Shown here piece by piece: positions 32,101-39,667 of a stretch of 40,866 nucleotides of DNA. Made by a program: the position numbers and the translations under genes. This stretch comes from Chitinophagales bacterium. GTDB lineage: Bacteria; Bacteroidota; Bacteroidia; Chitinophagales; S012-47. Position 1 is the stretch's first letter. Each line of letters begins with the position of its first letter. The notes beneath the pieces were generated by a model. It saw only the letters and a list, made by a program, of their open reading frames with translations, was not told the DNA's origin and searched no databases. The stretch lies in NCBI GenBank assembly GCA_015487695.1, contig WFPF01000011.1, forward strand, positions 1-40,866, given 5' to 3'.

Positions 32101-33753
32101 CTTCCGCTTGCAGAAGCCGGACCGGCTCAAACCCTTTGTGAAAACGAACGGCTGCAACTCAATGCCAGTGGAGGAGTACAATACCACTGGACACCTTCGC
32201 TCGGTTTGTCCTGCAGTTACTGCCGCAGTCCCGAGTTGAAAGCCGTCCAGTCCACCGCTTACAGTGTGGAGGTTAGCGACATTCATGGCTGCCGCAATAC
32301 AGACAGTGTATATATCACTGTCCTTCCGGGGCCCGATGTCGATGCGGGCATGGATCAATTTATCTGTTACTATGACACGGCCGATCTGCAGGCAAGCGGT
32401 GGAAGCAACTACTACTGGTATCCTCCGGAGGGCCTGAGTGATCCCCGAATCGCTAATCCCCGGGCGCATCCGGATACAAGCAGGTTTTATTATGTGGAAT
32501 CGACAGACAGCAACGGCTGCAAAGGAATTGACAGTGTCGCTGTGACATATTTCCCGATTACACAGGTGCTGGCCCGGGGTGATACGGTGATATGCGCGCT
32601 TTCAAGCACCTATATCGAGGCCGGGGGAGTCAGCAGTTACCGCTGGACTCCGGCTTCTCTGCTTGACAATCCTACATCATACCGGCCGCTGGCAAGCCCC
32701 GATTCCACCACCATCTTTACAGTCACCGGAGAAGATAACAACGGCTGTATCAGCCTTGATTCGGTACGCGTGGCCATCAACCCCCTGCCTCAATTATCCT
32801 TGACTCTGAATGATACTACTATCTGCCGGAACACTTCAATTCAGGTGTCAGCCGGCAATGCTTTCCGTTATGAATGGAAACCGCCCATCGGAATCAGCAA
32901 TACACAGATTTCCGATCCTGTATTTTCTCCGAAAGACAGTACCCTATACACCGTCATTGCATACAGCGATCAGGGATGTGCCGACTCCCAGGCTTTGCAG
33001 ATCAATGTCTTTCCTCCCAGCGATCCGGCACCCTATCCGCAAGATGCCGCTATCTGCCCGGGCGATACCCTCCTGCTGACGGCTCAAAACGGAGTGAGCT
33101 ATTACTGGACCGGAGACCCCGGTATCACAGACAACACGAGTGACAGCATTTGGGTATATCCCGAGTATTCCACCATCTATGTGGTCACGATAACGGACAG
33201 CTTTAGCTGCCGCTTCAGCGATACCATTCAGCTCGAAGTATACGAGCATCCCGTGGCCGATGCAGGCGAGGATCAAAGAGTATTTTATGGCGAAAGCTCG
33301 GAGCTCCATGGATTTGGCAACGGAACGCCCCGGTGGAGTCCGCTGCGCTGGTTGTCCGATCCGGAGATTTATAATCCGGAGATTAAGCCCGACAGCAGCA
33401 TTTACTATGTTCTCACGGTGGTCACGGATGACCAGTGTCGTGCGAGTGACACCGTTTATGTGGAAGTCTACTACGAAACACTGCTCTATATGGCCAGTGC
33501 CTTCAGCCCCAATGGCGATGGACGAAACGACTATATCGGCCCGATATGGTACAATGAATTCGAACTCGATAATTTTTCCATTTACAACAGATGGGGCGAT
33601 CTCATGTTTCGCACCAACGACCCGAATGAGAAATGGGACGGCAGATGGCGGGGAATCATGCAACCCGTTGGATCATACGTCTATATTATCGAAGGCCATG
33701 GCAACCGGGGAGAACGCTTTTACAAACAGGGCAATTTCACACTAATCCGGTAA
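29116..33753 (+). CDS. Giant secreted adhesin-like protein: choice-of-anchor L, 14 Ig-like repeats, T9SS type B domain
   Basis: A 1545-residue exported protein. The order is: signal peptide (1-23, ends IGKAQ), then a choice-of-anchor L-like domain (about 25-275; motif FDYVFGSEEYDEYVCSQFND), a Calx-beta-like domain (about 280-376; GIDYSNLPDSIYF), 14 Ig/PKD-like repeats (about 379-1455), and the gliding-motility-associated C-terminal domain from ASAFSPNGDGRNDY to the end. The FSPNGDG start, FSIYNRWGDLMF and WDGRW...GSYVYII are the hallmarks of a T9SS type B sorting domain. Each repeat usually holds two Cys. It should be displayed or released at the cell surface, perhaps for adhesion; no ligand is known. 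A 6-bp inverted repeat (29082-29097) lies upstream. FkbM, TsaE and alanine dehydrogenase follow. Confidence 0.92.
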   Translation: MSFRQISIAFALFLFLAPKIGKAQLQVTASTDATALAQELVGPGVVVSNAVLNCGGNASGFFESINTPLGIDSGIFLGSGTIFGAVGPNNTGGFSTQTGSPGDPDLNALISPYVTFDACILEFDVQPFGDTLKFDYVFGSEEYDEYVCSQFNDVFAFFISGPNPLGGTYNKKNVALIPNTNLAVTINSVNNGTPGSNGSPSGCTSLAYAKYYQSNAGSATLQYDGQTVVMNARLGVIPCNTYHLALKVADAEDRVYDSGVFLRSGSLTSNSTQVDVASNSNAYPDLVEGCLPGYMTLTRSSTIGLQLVRLAYGGSATRGIDYSNLPDSIYFQNGFSTVTFPITPYLDTLPEYVEDLIIYIINPCTGQALDSATIMIYDSIQIESKPDTTVCMGDTIYLWAKDANNYYWDNDPDIVAQNFDSITVVPSRTHTFRVESTIGVCSDFDNIKVTVVPYPWVDAGPDRDLCLGTVLQLPLSDSSLQNPSYKWAPDSALAQTLLRNPYTVPLKTTQYFVTVTNEGICSVSDSMTIRVHNLPMVYAGPDQRTCFGDSVTFSATADRGGTFHWAPSTGLSDTLGPDIQASPPVTTQYTLTFTDSFGCSSNDLVLLKVDPLPDVKISASQSGNICLEDTIFLQASGAASYHWEPAAQINDPNSFSTFTVPDSSLTIYLYGTDANLCQNMDSLAVSVLPIPYPEILSSKDSICLGESLTLYASGQGSYSWESSTGLQVAGADSLKIQPNSNVTYTLTVTHPSGCVKQFVKDIAVLPLPSIQAGPDTTICESSLASLRVSGGVQYEWTPSNQLSCSNCPNPLWLGDSTRIFTVTGYNVYGCAASDQVRVDVIPIPNLTVSPDSAAVCRGESLPLSASGGISYQWQPAGWLDNPAIANPTATPDSSVIFTVYIQDAQGCEAMKMIPIKVNPLPLIDAGPDDSLCYGESIVLAATGALQYTWTPATGLSDPNIANPLASPLQSINYTIQGSDANGCVSSAVKHIEVLPLPLAEAGPAQTLCENERLQLNASGGVQYHWTPSLGLSCSYCRSPELKAVQSTAYSVEVSDIHGCRNTDSVYITVLPGPDVDAGMDQFICYYDTADLQASGGSNYYWYPPEGLSDPRIANPRAHPDTSRFYYVESTDSNGCKGIDSVAVTYFPITQVLARGDTVICALSSTYIEAGGVSSYRWTPASLLDNPTSYRPLASPDSTTIFTVTGEDNNGCISLDSVRVAINPLPQLSLTLNDTTICRNTSIQVSAGNAFRYEWKPPIGISNTQISDPVFSPKDSTLYTVIAYSDQGCADSQALQINVFPPSDPAPYPQDAAICPGDTLLLTAQNGVSYYWTGDPGITDNTSDSIWVYPEYSTIYVVTITDSFSCRFSDTIQLEVYEHPVADAGEDQRVFYGESSELHGFGNGTPRWSPLRWLSDPEIYNPEIKPDSSIYYVLTVVTDDQCRASDTVYVEVYYETLLYMASAFSPNGDGRNDYIGPIWYNEFELDNFSIYNRWGDLMFRTNDPNEKWDGRWRGIMQPVGSYVYIIEGHGNRGERFYKQGNFTLIR
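30250..33480 (+). repeat. 14 tandem Ig-like repeat domains of the adhesin
   Basis: Fourteen units of about 75-80 residues each run from residue 379 to 1455. A consensus unit starts AGPDxxxCxGxxxxLxASGG, then YxWxPxxGLSDPxIANPxAxP, then YTVxxTDxxGCxxxDSVxVxVxPLP. Cys pairs near the start and in the GC would form a disulfide in each; unit 14 lacks the first Cys (RVFYGE). Units 6 and 9 have an extra CxxC (LSCSNC and LSCSYC). The repeats are similar but not identical in DNA. Confidence 0.85.
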
Positions 33754-33815
33754 GTGAAGCTGCCACACGTTAATATTATTTTTCGCATTACTTTCACGGT
33801 CAAATTTTTTGAGAA

Positions 33816-34616
33816 ATGGCGCTGCTCTTCCGGATTAAAGAAGAACTAAGGACCTTCCGGGCTTTCCTGATCGGTCGCGATCCTTTTTTCCTGCAAACGT
33901 ATTACAGGCTTCACTTTCGAATCCGGCCGGGCAGTATGGATGAAATCTTTGACCGCTATGCCCGGAAAAGAAAGGATTTTTATTTTATACAGGCCGGGGG
34001 AAACGATGGCTTTATGAACGACCCCATTTTTCGATTTATAAAGAAATATGGCTGGAAAGGCATCATCACGGAGCCGCAAAAACGGGTTTTCGAAAGACGC
34101 CTTAAAAGAACCTATCACAATGCCCCGAATGTGATTCTCGAGAATGTGGCCATTTCGGGAAAAGATGAAACACAAACTCTTTACAAGCTGGGAATCAGCA
34201 ATGCAAGATGGGCCACAGGGCTCGCCAGTTTTCGGAAAGACACACTGATCAGACAGATAAAGATCAACTACGTGGGGCGGAAAGCGAAGAAAGAAGGCAT
34301 CCGCCTGCCTGACAATCCGGAGGAATACATTGTCACGGAGGAGATCCGCTGCCTTACTCTTGAAACCCTGATGAAGCGCCACGGCCTTCCCCGCCTCGAT
34401 CTCCTTCAGCTCGATACCGAGGGATATGACTTTGAAATTATCCGTGGCATTGATTTCGACCGCCTTGTTCCGTGTATGATTTCCTTTGAAACCGAGCACC
34501 TCGATCCCAAAGAGCTGGAAGAATGTGAAGCATTGCTGGGCAAGCACAATTACCGGCTGCATAAATTCAGGCGGGATGCCGTTGCCGTTCATGCATCGAT
34601 GGAAGATTCGGAATAG
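33816..34616 (+). CDS. FkbM family methyltransferase
   Basis: A 266-residue SAM-dependent methyltransferase of the FkbM family. The SAM-binding strand reads DFYFIQAGGNDGFMNDP (54-70), followed by IITEPQKRVFERL-like VFERRL. The family's C-terminal motif LDLLQLDTEGYDFEIIRGI lies around residues 195-213. FkbM relatives O-methylate sugars, polyketides or other hydroxyl groups. It has no signal peptide, so it acts in the cytoplasm. Its position after a surface protein gene hints at glycan modification, which is only a guess. It ends about 110 bp before tsaE. Confidence 0.9.
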   Translation: MALLFRIKEELRTFRAFLIGRDPFFLQTYYRLHFRIRPGSMDEIFDRYARKRKDFYFIQAGGNDGFMNDPIFRFIKKYGWKGIITEPQKRVFERRLKRTYHNAPNVILENVAISGKDETQTLYKLGISNARWATGLASFRKDTLIRQIKINYVGRKAKKEGIRLPDNPEEYIVTEEIRCLTLETLMKRHGLPRLDLLQLDTEGYDFEIIRGIDFDRLVPCMISFETEHLDPKELEECEALLGKHNYRLHKFRRDAVAVHASMEDSE

Positions 34617-34723
34617 CTTTGTACAGAGTTCCCTTGCTTCTTCCGGCTCACTTTCCGCTTCGCTTTTACTTTTACATGTCAATTTCAGTTAATCCGATAA
34701 TGAAAAGCTAACTTCGCAGGGAG

Positions 34724-35143
34724 ATGGCATCGATTATCCATATAGCGGATAAAAATTATCTTGAGGAGGCAGCCTCCCGGGTGTTGGAGACTTGCAAAAA
34801 CGCCAAAGTTTTTGCATTTTACGGTGAAATGGGAGCTGGAAAAACAACTTTGATCAAAGCCCTGTCGCGACACCTGGGCTCAGGCGATTCGCTCTCAAGT
34901 CCTACCTTTTCCATTGTAAATGAATACCGTGATGCCGGTGGAAACCCCATTTACCATATGGATCTATACCGACTGAAAAACCTGGAAGAAGCTGAGGAGA
35001 TCGGTGTGGAGGAATATCTTCACAGTGGCCACTACTGCTTTATTGAGTGGCCCGAACTTATTCTGCCCATTCTGCCTGACGATGCCGTTCATTTACTTTT
35101 GGAAACTTCTGCGGACCAAAGCCGCAAGCTAACAATTCAATAA
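34724..35143 (+). CDS. tsaE: tRNA threonylcarbamoyladenosine biosynthesis ATPase TsaE
   Basis: A 139-residue P-loop protein needed with TsaB, TsaC and TsaD to make t6A37 in tRNAs that read ANN codons. The Walker A loop is GEMGAGKT (34-41). SSPTFSIVNEY (58-68), HMDLYRL (78-84) and FIEWPE (106-111) are the family's characteristic motifs. The length is typical (about 140-160). The alanine dehydrogenase gene begins 4 bp after the stop, which is a tight and somewhat unusual pairing seen in several Bacteroidota. Confidence 0.95.
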   Translation: MASIIHIADKNYLEEAASRVLETCKNAKVFAFYGEMGAGKTTLIKALSRHLGSGDSLSSPTFSIVNEYRDAGGNPIYHMDLYRLKNLEEAEEIGVEEYLHSGHYCFIEWPELILPILPDDAVHLLLETSADQSRKLTIQ

Positions 35144-35147
35144 TACC

Positions 35148-36377
35148 ATGATGGGAGAGCAAAATAAACCGATCATTACCGGAATATCTTCGCAGTTCAC
35201 ACTTAGCCCTGCCGAATCACCGGCCCTGCTCGGAAAGAAAAAATCGAGCATGCACATTGGCATCCCTAAAAGCGAAAAAAGCGGAGAGATGCGCGTACCG
35301 CTTACACCTACGGGAGTTGCAGCCCTTGTTTACAATGGCCACCAGGTAAGCATTGAAAGCAATGCGGGCCTTGGCGCTCGCTTCAGCGATCACGATTATT
35401 CGGAAGCCGGTGCGGTGATTGCCTATGACAAGGAACAGGTTTACGGGGCACAAATTATTCTGAAGATGGAGCCGCCCTTCGATACGGAGCTCAACCTGCT
35501 GAAGCCCGGGCACATACTGATCTCTCCCATTCAGCTTTCAACGCTCAAGCCCGAAATAGTGAAAGATCTGATCAAAAAGAAAGTGATTGCCCTGGCATTT
35601 GAATACATAAAAGACGATTCGGGGAATTTCCCCTTTGTCCGTTCGATGAGCGAAATTGCCGGAGATACGGCCATTCTTATTGCCTCGGAATATCTGAGTC
35701 AGGAGCACGGAGGACAGGGAATTCTACTTGGCGGAATTTCGGGTGTGGCACCGGCCAAAACCGTCATTCTCGGTGCCGGTGTCGTGGGTGAGTTTGCGGC
35801 CCGCACCGCCATGGGACTGGGAGCCGATGTTCGCATATTTGACAACAACATCTACAAGCTCATGCGCCTGCAAAACAACATCGGCAGGCGGGTTTTTACT
35901 TCAATCCTCAATCAGGAGGTTTTATTCAACGAGATCACTACGGCCGATGTGGTGGTGGGAGCCATTCACAGCGACTCCGGGCGTTCGCCCGTCATTGTCA
36001 CCGAAGAAATGGTTTCCAAAATGAAAGCCGGATCGGTCATTGTGGATGTGAGCATCGATCAGGGAGGTGTCTTCGAGACCTCGGAAGTCACCACACACGA
36101 AAAGCCGGTTTATCGCCTGCATGATGTCATTCACTACTGTGTACCCAATATTCCTTCCCGCGTTTCGGGTACGGCCAGCCGGGCCATCAGCAACATCCTT
36201 TCTCCCCTGCTCATGAAAGCCGGTGATCTGGGTGGAATTGATCCGTTGATGCACCTTTCCCCTTTCTTCAGGCATGGGGTGTATGTTTACAAAGGCTGTC
36301 TATGCAATCGCTATATCAGCGAACGTTTCGGACTGAAGTATACGGAGCTTGATCTTCTTTTTACCAGCGGGCTCTAA
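35148..36377 (+). CDS. ald: Alanine dehydrogenase (Bacteroidota-type)
   Basis: A 409-residue NAD-dependent enzyme interconverting L-alanine with pyruvate and ammonia. After a ~35-residue N-terminal extension (unlike the ~370-residue Mycobacterium and Bacillus enzymes), the core starts MHIGIPKSEKSGEMRVPLTPTGV. The nucleotide site is VILGAGVVGEFAARTAMGLGA (about 206-226), and the active-site Asp follows in VDVSIDQGG, within the conserved GSVIVDVSIDQGGVFETSEVTTHEKP. ILKMEPP carries the substrate Lys. Where Mycobacterium Ald has a catalytic His (about residue 96), this protein has Gln in SPIQLST. Related transhydrogenase alpha subunits share the fold, but the C terminus fits Ald. It converges with and overlaps the lipoprotein gene by 4 bp. 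Confidence 0.9.
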   Translation: MMGEQNKPIITGISSQFTLSPAESPALLGKKKSSMHIGIPKSEKSGEMRVPLTPTGVAALVYNGHQVSIESNAGLGARFSDHDYSEAGAVIAYDKEQVYGAQIILKMEPPFDTELNLLKPGHILISPIQLSTLKPEIVKDLIKKKVIALAFEYIKDDSGNFPFVRSMSEIAGDTAILIASEYLSQEHGGQGILLGGISGVAPAKTVILGAGVVGEFAARTAMGLGADVRIFDNNIYKLMRLQNNIGRRVFTSILNQEVLFNEITTADVVVGAIHSDSGRSPVIVTEEMVSKMKAGSVIVDVSIDQGGVFETSEVTTHEKPVYRLHDVIHYCVPNIPSRVSGTASRAISNILSPLLMKAGDLGGIDPLMHLSPFFRHGVYVYKGCLCNRYISERFGLKYTELDLLFTSGL

Positions 36378-36841
36378 TTCCTTTTGATCTCTATAGGCTC
36401 TGAGGTGGCCACGTTGCTCCACAATTGCGCCCTGTCTTTCAAACGAACAGAAAAGGTACCCATTTCACTTGTCAGGCTGCTGTCTGACATGAAGGTATAG
36501 GGCAAAACAATCTTGAGATAACCCTGCACAGCGATGTCCGCATTGAGCGGAGCCACCGGTTTTACATAATAGCCCTGTGTGAGATTCAGCCGGTTGTCGG
36601 TAAGAAAGAGGGAAAATGAGTCGGCTTCCGGAAAACCGATGTCTCCGTTGCCATCCTGATAAAAAATTGTGATCACTATGGAATCCTGCAGGGCAATCAC
36701 CGATTTTGGCGCTATTTTGCTCAGCTCAATCCGGGGCGTATCGCTCAGCGGCCCGTCCGGATTGGCGATGACCTCCTCTTTGCTGCGGGTACAGGACACA
36801 CCCAACATAAGTATAAGAATAGCAATCAAAAAGAGTCTCAT
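36374..36841 (-). CDS. Small lipoprotein, last gene of the exported cassette
   Basis: A 155-residue protein with a lipoprotein signal (MRLFLIAILILMLGVSCTR, Cys17). The mature part is beta-rich and contains ITIFYQDGNGDIGFPEADSF, where DGNGDIG looks like a small Ca2+-binding turn of a type found in surface lipoproteins. It ends IEIKRN. There is no known family. It begins directly next to the stop of the CX4CH lipoprotein gene (no gap), so the two are co-transcribed. It is the final gene of the five-gene set starting at 40535. It converges with the alanine dehydrogenase gene, overlapping it by 4 bp. Confidence 0.8.
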   Translation of the reverse strand: MRLFLIAILILMLGVSCTRSKEEVIANPDGPLSDTPRIELSKIAPKSVIALQDSIVITIFYQDGNGDIGFPEADSFSLFLTDNRLNLTQGYYVKPVAPLNADIAVQGYLKIVLPYTFMSDSSLTSEMGTFSVRLKDRAQLWSNVATSEPIEIKRN

Positions 36842-37798
36842 CTAAATTATTTTGAATGAAAAGTAGAGATAGAGGTAAAGTGCTACTCCATTCTCCGGTA
36901 TTTCGGTTACGAAATTGTGGTCTGCGTCCTGCACATAAAGACGCATGTAATAGGTCTTATTTTTCTGAAACTCCGAGCTGTTGATTTTAATATGCAGGTA
37001 ATACGGTGCCAGGCCAATGTAGGAGGGTGCCATGTGAGGCGTTTTTTCAATGATTAGGTTTTTGCTGATCGCCTGATCGAAATTGAAAGGCTCAAGAGAG
37101 AACTTCACATCGGCCACCCGGAAATCGGAGGGCAGGGTGAGATCGTCATACAGGCCATACCATATGTCCACCACGCTGTTATCGGGGAAAAGCATGGGAT
37201 CGGTAATCTGCCTGCGTGTGGTATCCAGCCGCATGCCATTGATATCATTCAGATAGGCCACCATGCCAAAGGGAGCCGGTTCTGCATTGGGTGCTGCCGG
37301 ATCGTTTCCAAAAATATCTTTGGCACCGTTCAATATCCACTTGTTGATCAGCTCGATCTGCCACTGCGCCAGCGTGTCGTAGAGAGGCATGCGGCCCAGG
37401 ACGGGATCATCGGTCGTAATGCGTTCATGTAGCCAGCTGCCTGCCGTGTCGTAGGGCAGAACACGATATTCAAATTGTCCTTGATTGTATTCTTTTAGCA
37501 CGGGATGATACACGGTGGTACTGTAAGAACTCAAAGGAGTCCGGAAGTCCGGCTCGAAAGCTCCGTCATGGCAGGCCGGTTGTCCGCATTTTGTTTTCAG
37601 CACATAGTTGTGCAAGCCCAGAAATCCATGGGTATCGACCTGTACAATGATGCTGCCATCATTGTTATAACTGATGCTGTCATACGGGTTTTCGGGCAGA
37701 TCGGGAAGATCGGCATTAATGACCTGCTCATTGCACGAGCTTTGAACGGCCAGAAAGGCCAGGCTCAGGAGTAATATCAGGAAGCTTAGTTTCTTCAT
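36842..37798 (-). CDS. Lipoprotein with a CX4CH cytochrome-like motif
   Basis: A 318-residue lipoprotein. The signal (MKKLSFLILLLSLAFLAVQSSC, Cys22) fixes the start; the open frame extends 27 codons upstream but without signal-peptide logic. The mature protein contains KCGQPACHDGAFEPDFRT, a CX4CH motif rather than the common CXXCH of c-type cytochromes. RMPLYDTLAQWQIELINKWILNGAKDIFGN follows; the MP resembles the axial Met and the ILNGA a helix end of class I cytochrome c domains. Heme attachment is therefore possible but not certain. A beta-rich C-terminal half of about 150 residues follows. It starts 13 bp after the DUF1501-like gene. A redox or sensing role in the envelope is inferred. Confidence 0.8.
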   Translation of the reverse strand: MKKLSFLILLLSLAFLAVQSSCNEQVINADLPDLPENPYDSISYNNDGSIIVQVDTHGFLGLHNYVLKTKCGQPACHDGAFEPDFRTPLSSYSTTVYHPVLKEYNQGQFEYRVLPYDTAGSWLHERITTDDPVLGRMPLYDTLAQWQIELINKWILNGAKDIFGNDPAAPNAEPAPFGMVAYLNDINGMRLDTTRRQITDPMLFPDNSVVDIWYGLYDDLTLPSDFRVADVKFSLEPFNFDQAISKNLIIEKTPHMAPSYIGLAPYYLHIKINSSEFQKNKTYYMRLYVQDADHNFVTEIPENGVALYLYLYFSFKII

Positions 37799-37811
37799 TT
37801 TCACTTTCGGT

Positions 37812-39152
37812 TTAGGCCAGGGCTTCATGCAATACCCTGCCGGGCAACATGCCCGAAGGTATCTGGTCACGGAATCCAAGCAGTTCGGCTATGGTAGGTA
37901 TAATATCAATGGACTCTCCTACCGGCACATTTCCCGTGCCGATCACCTGCTTTTGATTGATGACACCCGGAGGGCCGGCAATCAGACTGAATATTTGCCG
38001 GGAATTGGCATCACTGGTATGGTCATAAGCCCGCAGGCCGTTGTTGTCATTTACATTGTTCGGATCTGAATTTCTTCCATGTTCCGGCATCAATATCATC
38101 ACTGTATCGTCTTTCAGCCCGAGCGCAGCGCCTTCGGGTCCTTGTATCTTGTTCCAGAGCCATCCAACCCCGTGGTCGGCCCTGTGAAGAAAATTTATGT
38201 ACTGGCTGAAGTTGCTGTGGCAGACATCCAGGTTGAAAGTGTTGATCACCATCAGTTCGGGCTGAAAGGCTTCCATTACTTTCCAGGCGGCACCAATATT
38301 GATCAGGTCACCGGTAAGGCCTTGCGTACCTCCTGTGGGAGTTGGCCATTCGATGGGGTTGCTTCCGCTGAGCAGGCCTTTTACAAAGGAGCGGATTCGT
38401 TCGCGGTCTTCATCGTTGTTGGCAATGCCCGACACGGGCCCTGCATGATTTTCGAAATTGTTGTCGAGGAAATTGCGCAACATATTAATTCGTGAGACAT
38501 CATCCGGCTGGTAATCTTTGGCGGTGGAAAGGTATTCCTGTCCGAGGCTGCCGATGGTTGTGGCCGGACGCATATAGTTGGCGCCATAGAGGGCCCCGTA
38601 ATCGGGGTGGCGGCTGTAGTTCAGCGATGGATAGGGTCCGAGGCCCTCACTCATCCACCAGGCATTCAGTGCGCTGCGGGCCGGGTCGCTGTGCTTGCGG
38701 TAATATTCGAAGACCGTAGGATATTCGGGGTTGATGTTGAGATTGAGGCCAGTTTCCGTGTAATTACCGGTCATAGCCACCGTATGTCCGTTGTAGTGCC
38801 CGGTAGGGCCTTGTTTATATCTCATTTCCGGGAATAGGGTTCCCGACTCCTGCAGGGGTTTGTTCAGCACTGTATTCCAGGGCTGATAAACCAGGTTGGC
38901 TCCGGGTTGAGGGCCGCTGAGCATGTTCGGCATCACATTGCCCTCGGTGGCCAGACCCTGGTTGGCAAGGTATTGTTTCTTCACCGATTCCTGGTTTCGG
39001 ATTCCTCCGGCAAAGAGGATGAATACAACGTGATTCACCTTCCGGGCCCCGGTAGCGGCAAAGAGCCTTCCCGAAGGCAGGATGTAGGGCGCTGCCAGCG
39101 TTCCTGCTGTGATCAGCCCCGCATTTTTTATGAATTTTCTTCTGTTCATCAA
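37812..39152 (-). CDS. Tat-exported alkaline-phosphatase-superfamily (DUF1501-like) protein
   Basis: A 446-residue protein. Its N terminus MMNRRKFIKNAGLITAGTLAAPYIL is a twin-arginine signal (RRKFIK), so it is exported folded. The rest has the layout of the alkaline phosphatase/sulfatase superfamily: VNHVVFILFAGGIRNQES at the first strand, HTVAMTGNYT, MVINTFNLDVCHSNFSQYINFLHRADHGVGWLWNKI, DDTVMILMPEHGRN and YDHTSDANSRQIFSLIAG. The first strand has Ala where many relatives have a metal-binding Asp. The C-terminal DIIPTIAELLGF is typical of sulfatase-like proteins. It resembles DUF1501 proteins found with cytochrome/DUF1549 partners. The start overlaps the end of the preceding lipoprotein gene by 4 bp. 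The enzymatic activity is unknown. Confidence 0.88.
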   Translation of the reverse strand: MMNRRKFIKNAGLITAGTLAAPYILPSGRLFAATGARKVNHVVFILFAGGIRNQESVKKQYLANQGLATEGNVMPNMLSGPQPGANLVYQPWNTVLNKPLQESGTLFPEMRYKQGPTGHYNGHTVAMTGNYTETGLNLNINPEYPTVFEYYRKHSDPARSALNAWWMSEGLGPYPSLNYSRHPDYGALYGANYMRPATTIGSLGQEYLSTAKDYQPDDVSRINMLRNFLDNNFENHAGPVSGIANNDEDRERIRSFVKGLLSGSNPIEWPTPTGGTQGLTGDLINIGAAWKVMEAFQPELMVINTFNLDVCHSNFSQYINFLHRADHGVGWLWNKIQGPEGAALGLKDDTVMILMPEHGRNSDPNNVNDNNGLRAYDHTSDANSRQIFSLIAGPPGVINQKQVIGTGNVPVGESIDIIPTIAELLGFRDQIPSGMLPGRVLHEALA

Positions 39153-39667
39153 TAAAAACTGTATTCGTTAGATAATGCAAAGGCCGTATAGAAATGCTCC
39201 GCGGTGAGTCCCGGGTCTTCATTGATGAGCTTCACCAGGTAGTATTTCTCATAGGCAGTCGGATTGCGGAGGTAAAACTTGCGATAGATATCCGTAACAA
39301 ATTTTTCGGGGTCGTTCCGCATTTGCTGGTTGTCCGGTATTTTGATATCGGGGTCGTTGATAAATGCGCTGACCACCATCTGGTTGAGAATGACCTTGTC
39401 GCCAAAGGAAAGCTTCAGTTCAGACAACTCTCCGGTAATGTTTCCGGCAATGGCTTTGCCAAAAAGATCGGCATAGAGAATGGAGATAAACTGTATGTCC
39501 GATTTTTCCCTGTTCTTTTCGAGATTGGAGCTGTATACCGGCAGCGTGTCCAGTTGGTAGATGACCTCATCATAGACTGTTTCTTTGACAATAGTCTTTT
39601 TGCAGGACGTAGCAAAGAGCAGCGGAATCAGCAATAAGAAGAGATATTTAGAAACCTGCATATTCAT
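39149..39667 (-). CDS. Lipoprotein with DUF1549-like helical modules
   Basis: A 172-residue lipoprotein with a signal up to Cys22 (LLFATSC). The mature part is helical and contains QFISILYADLFGKAIAGNI and later FVTDIYRKFYLRNPTAYEKYYL, patterns of the F/Y-x-x-x-L-Y-x-D-L-F/L-G-R-x-P type found in DUF1549/DUF4214-like proteins. It ends AFALSNEYSFY, a short aromatic tail. The start overlaps the end of the 295-residue lipoprotein gene by 20 bp. A second Met two codons further (39661) is an alternative start. It is probably anchored in the outer membrane. Its function is unknown. Confidence 0.82.
   Translation of the reverse strand: MNMQVSKYLFLLLIPLLFATSCKKTIVKETVYDEVIYQLDTLPVYSSNLEKNREKSDIQFISILYADLFGKAIAGNITGELSELKLSFGDKVILNQMVVSAFINDPDIKIPDNQQMRNDPEKFVTDIYRKFYLRNPTAYEKYYLVKLINEDPGLTAEHFYTAFALSNEYSFY

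Noticed and set aside
32944-33663. 239-codon minus-strand open frame inside the adhesin gene
   Set aside because: It lies wholly antisense to the clear repeat-domain protein and shows no family similarity; compositional shadow.
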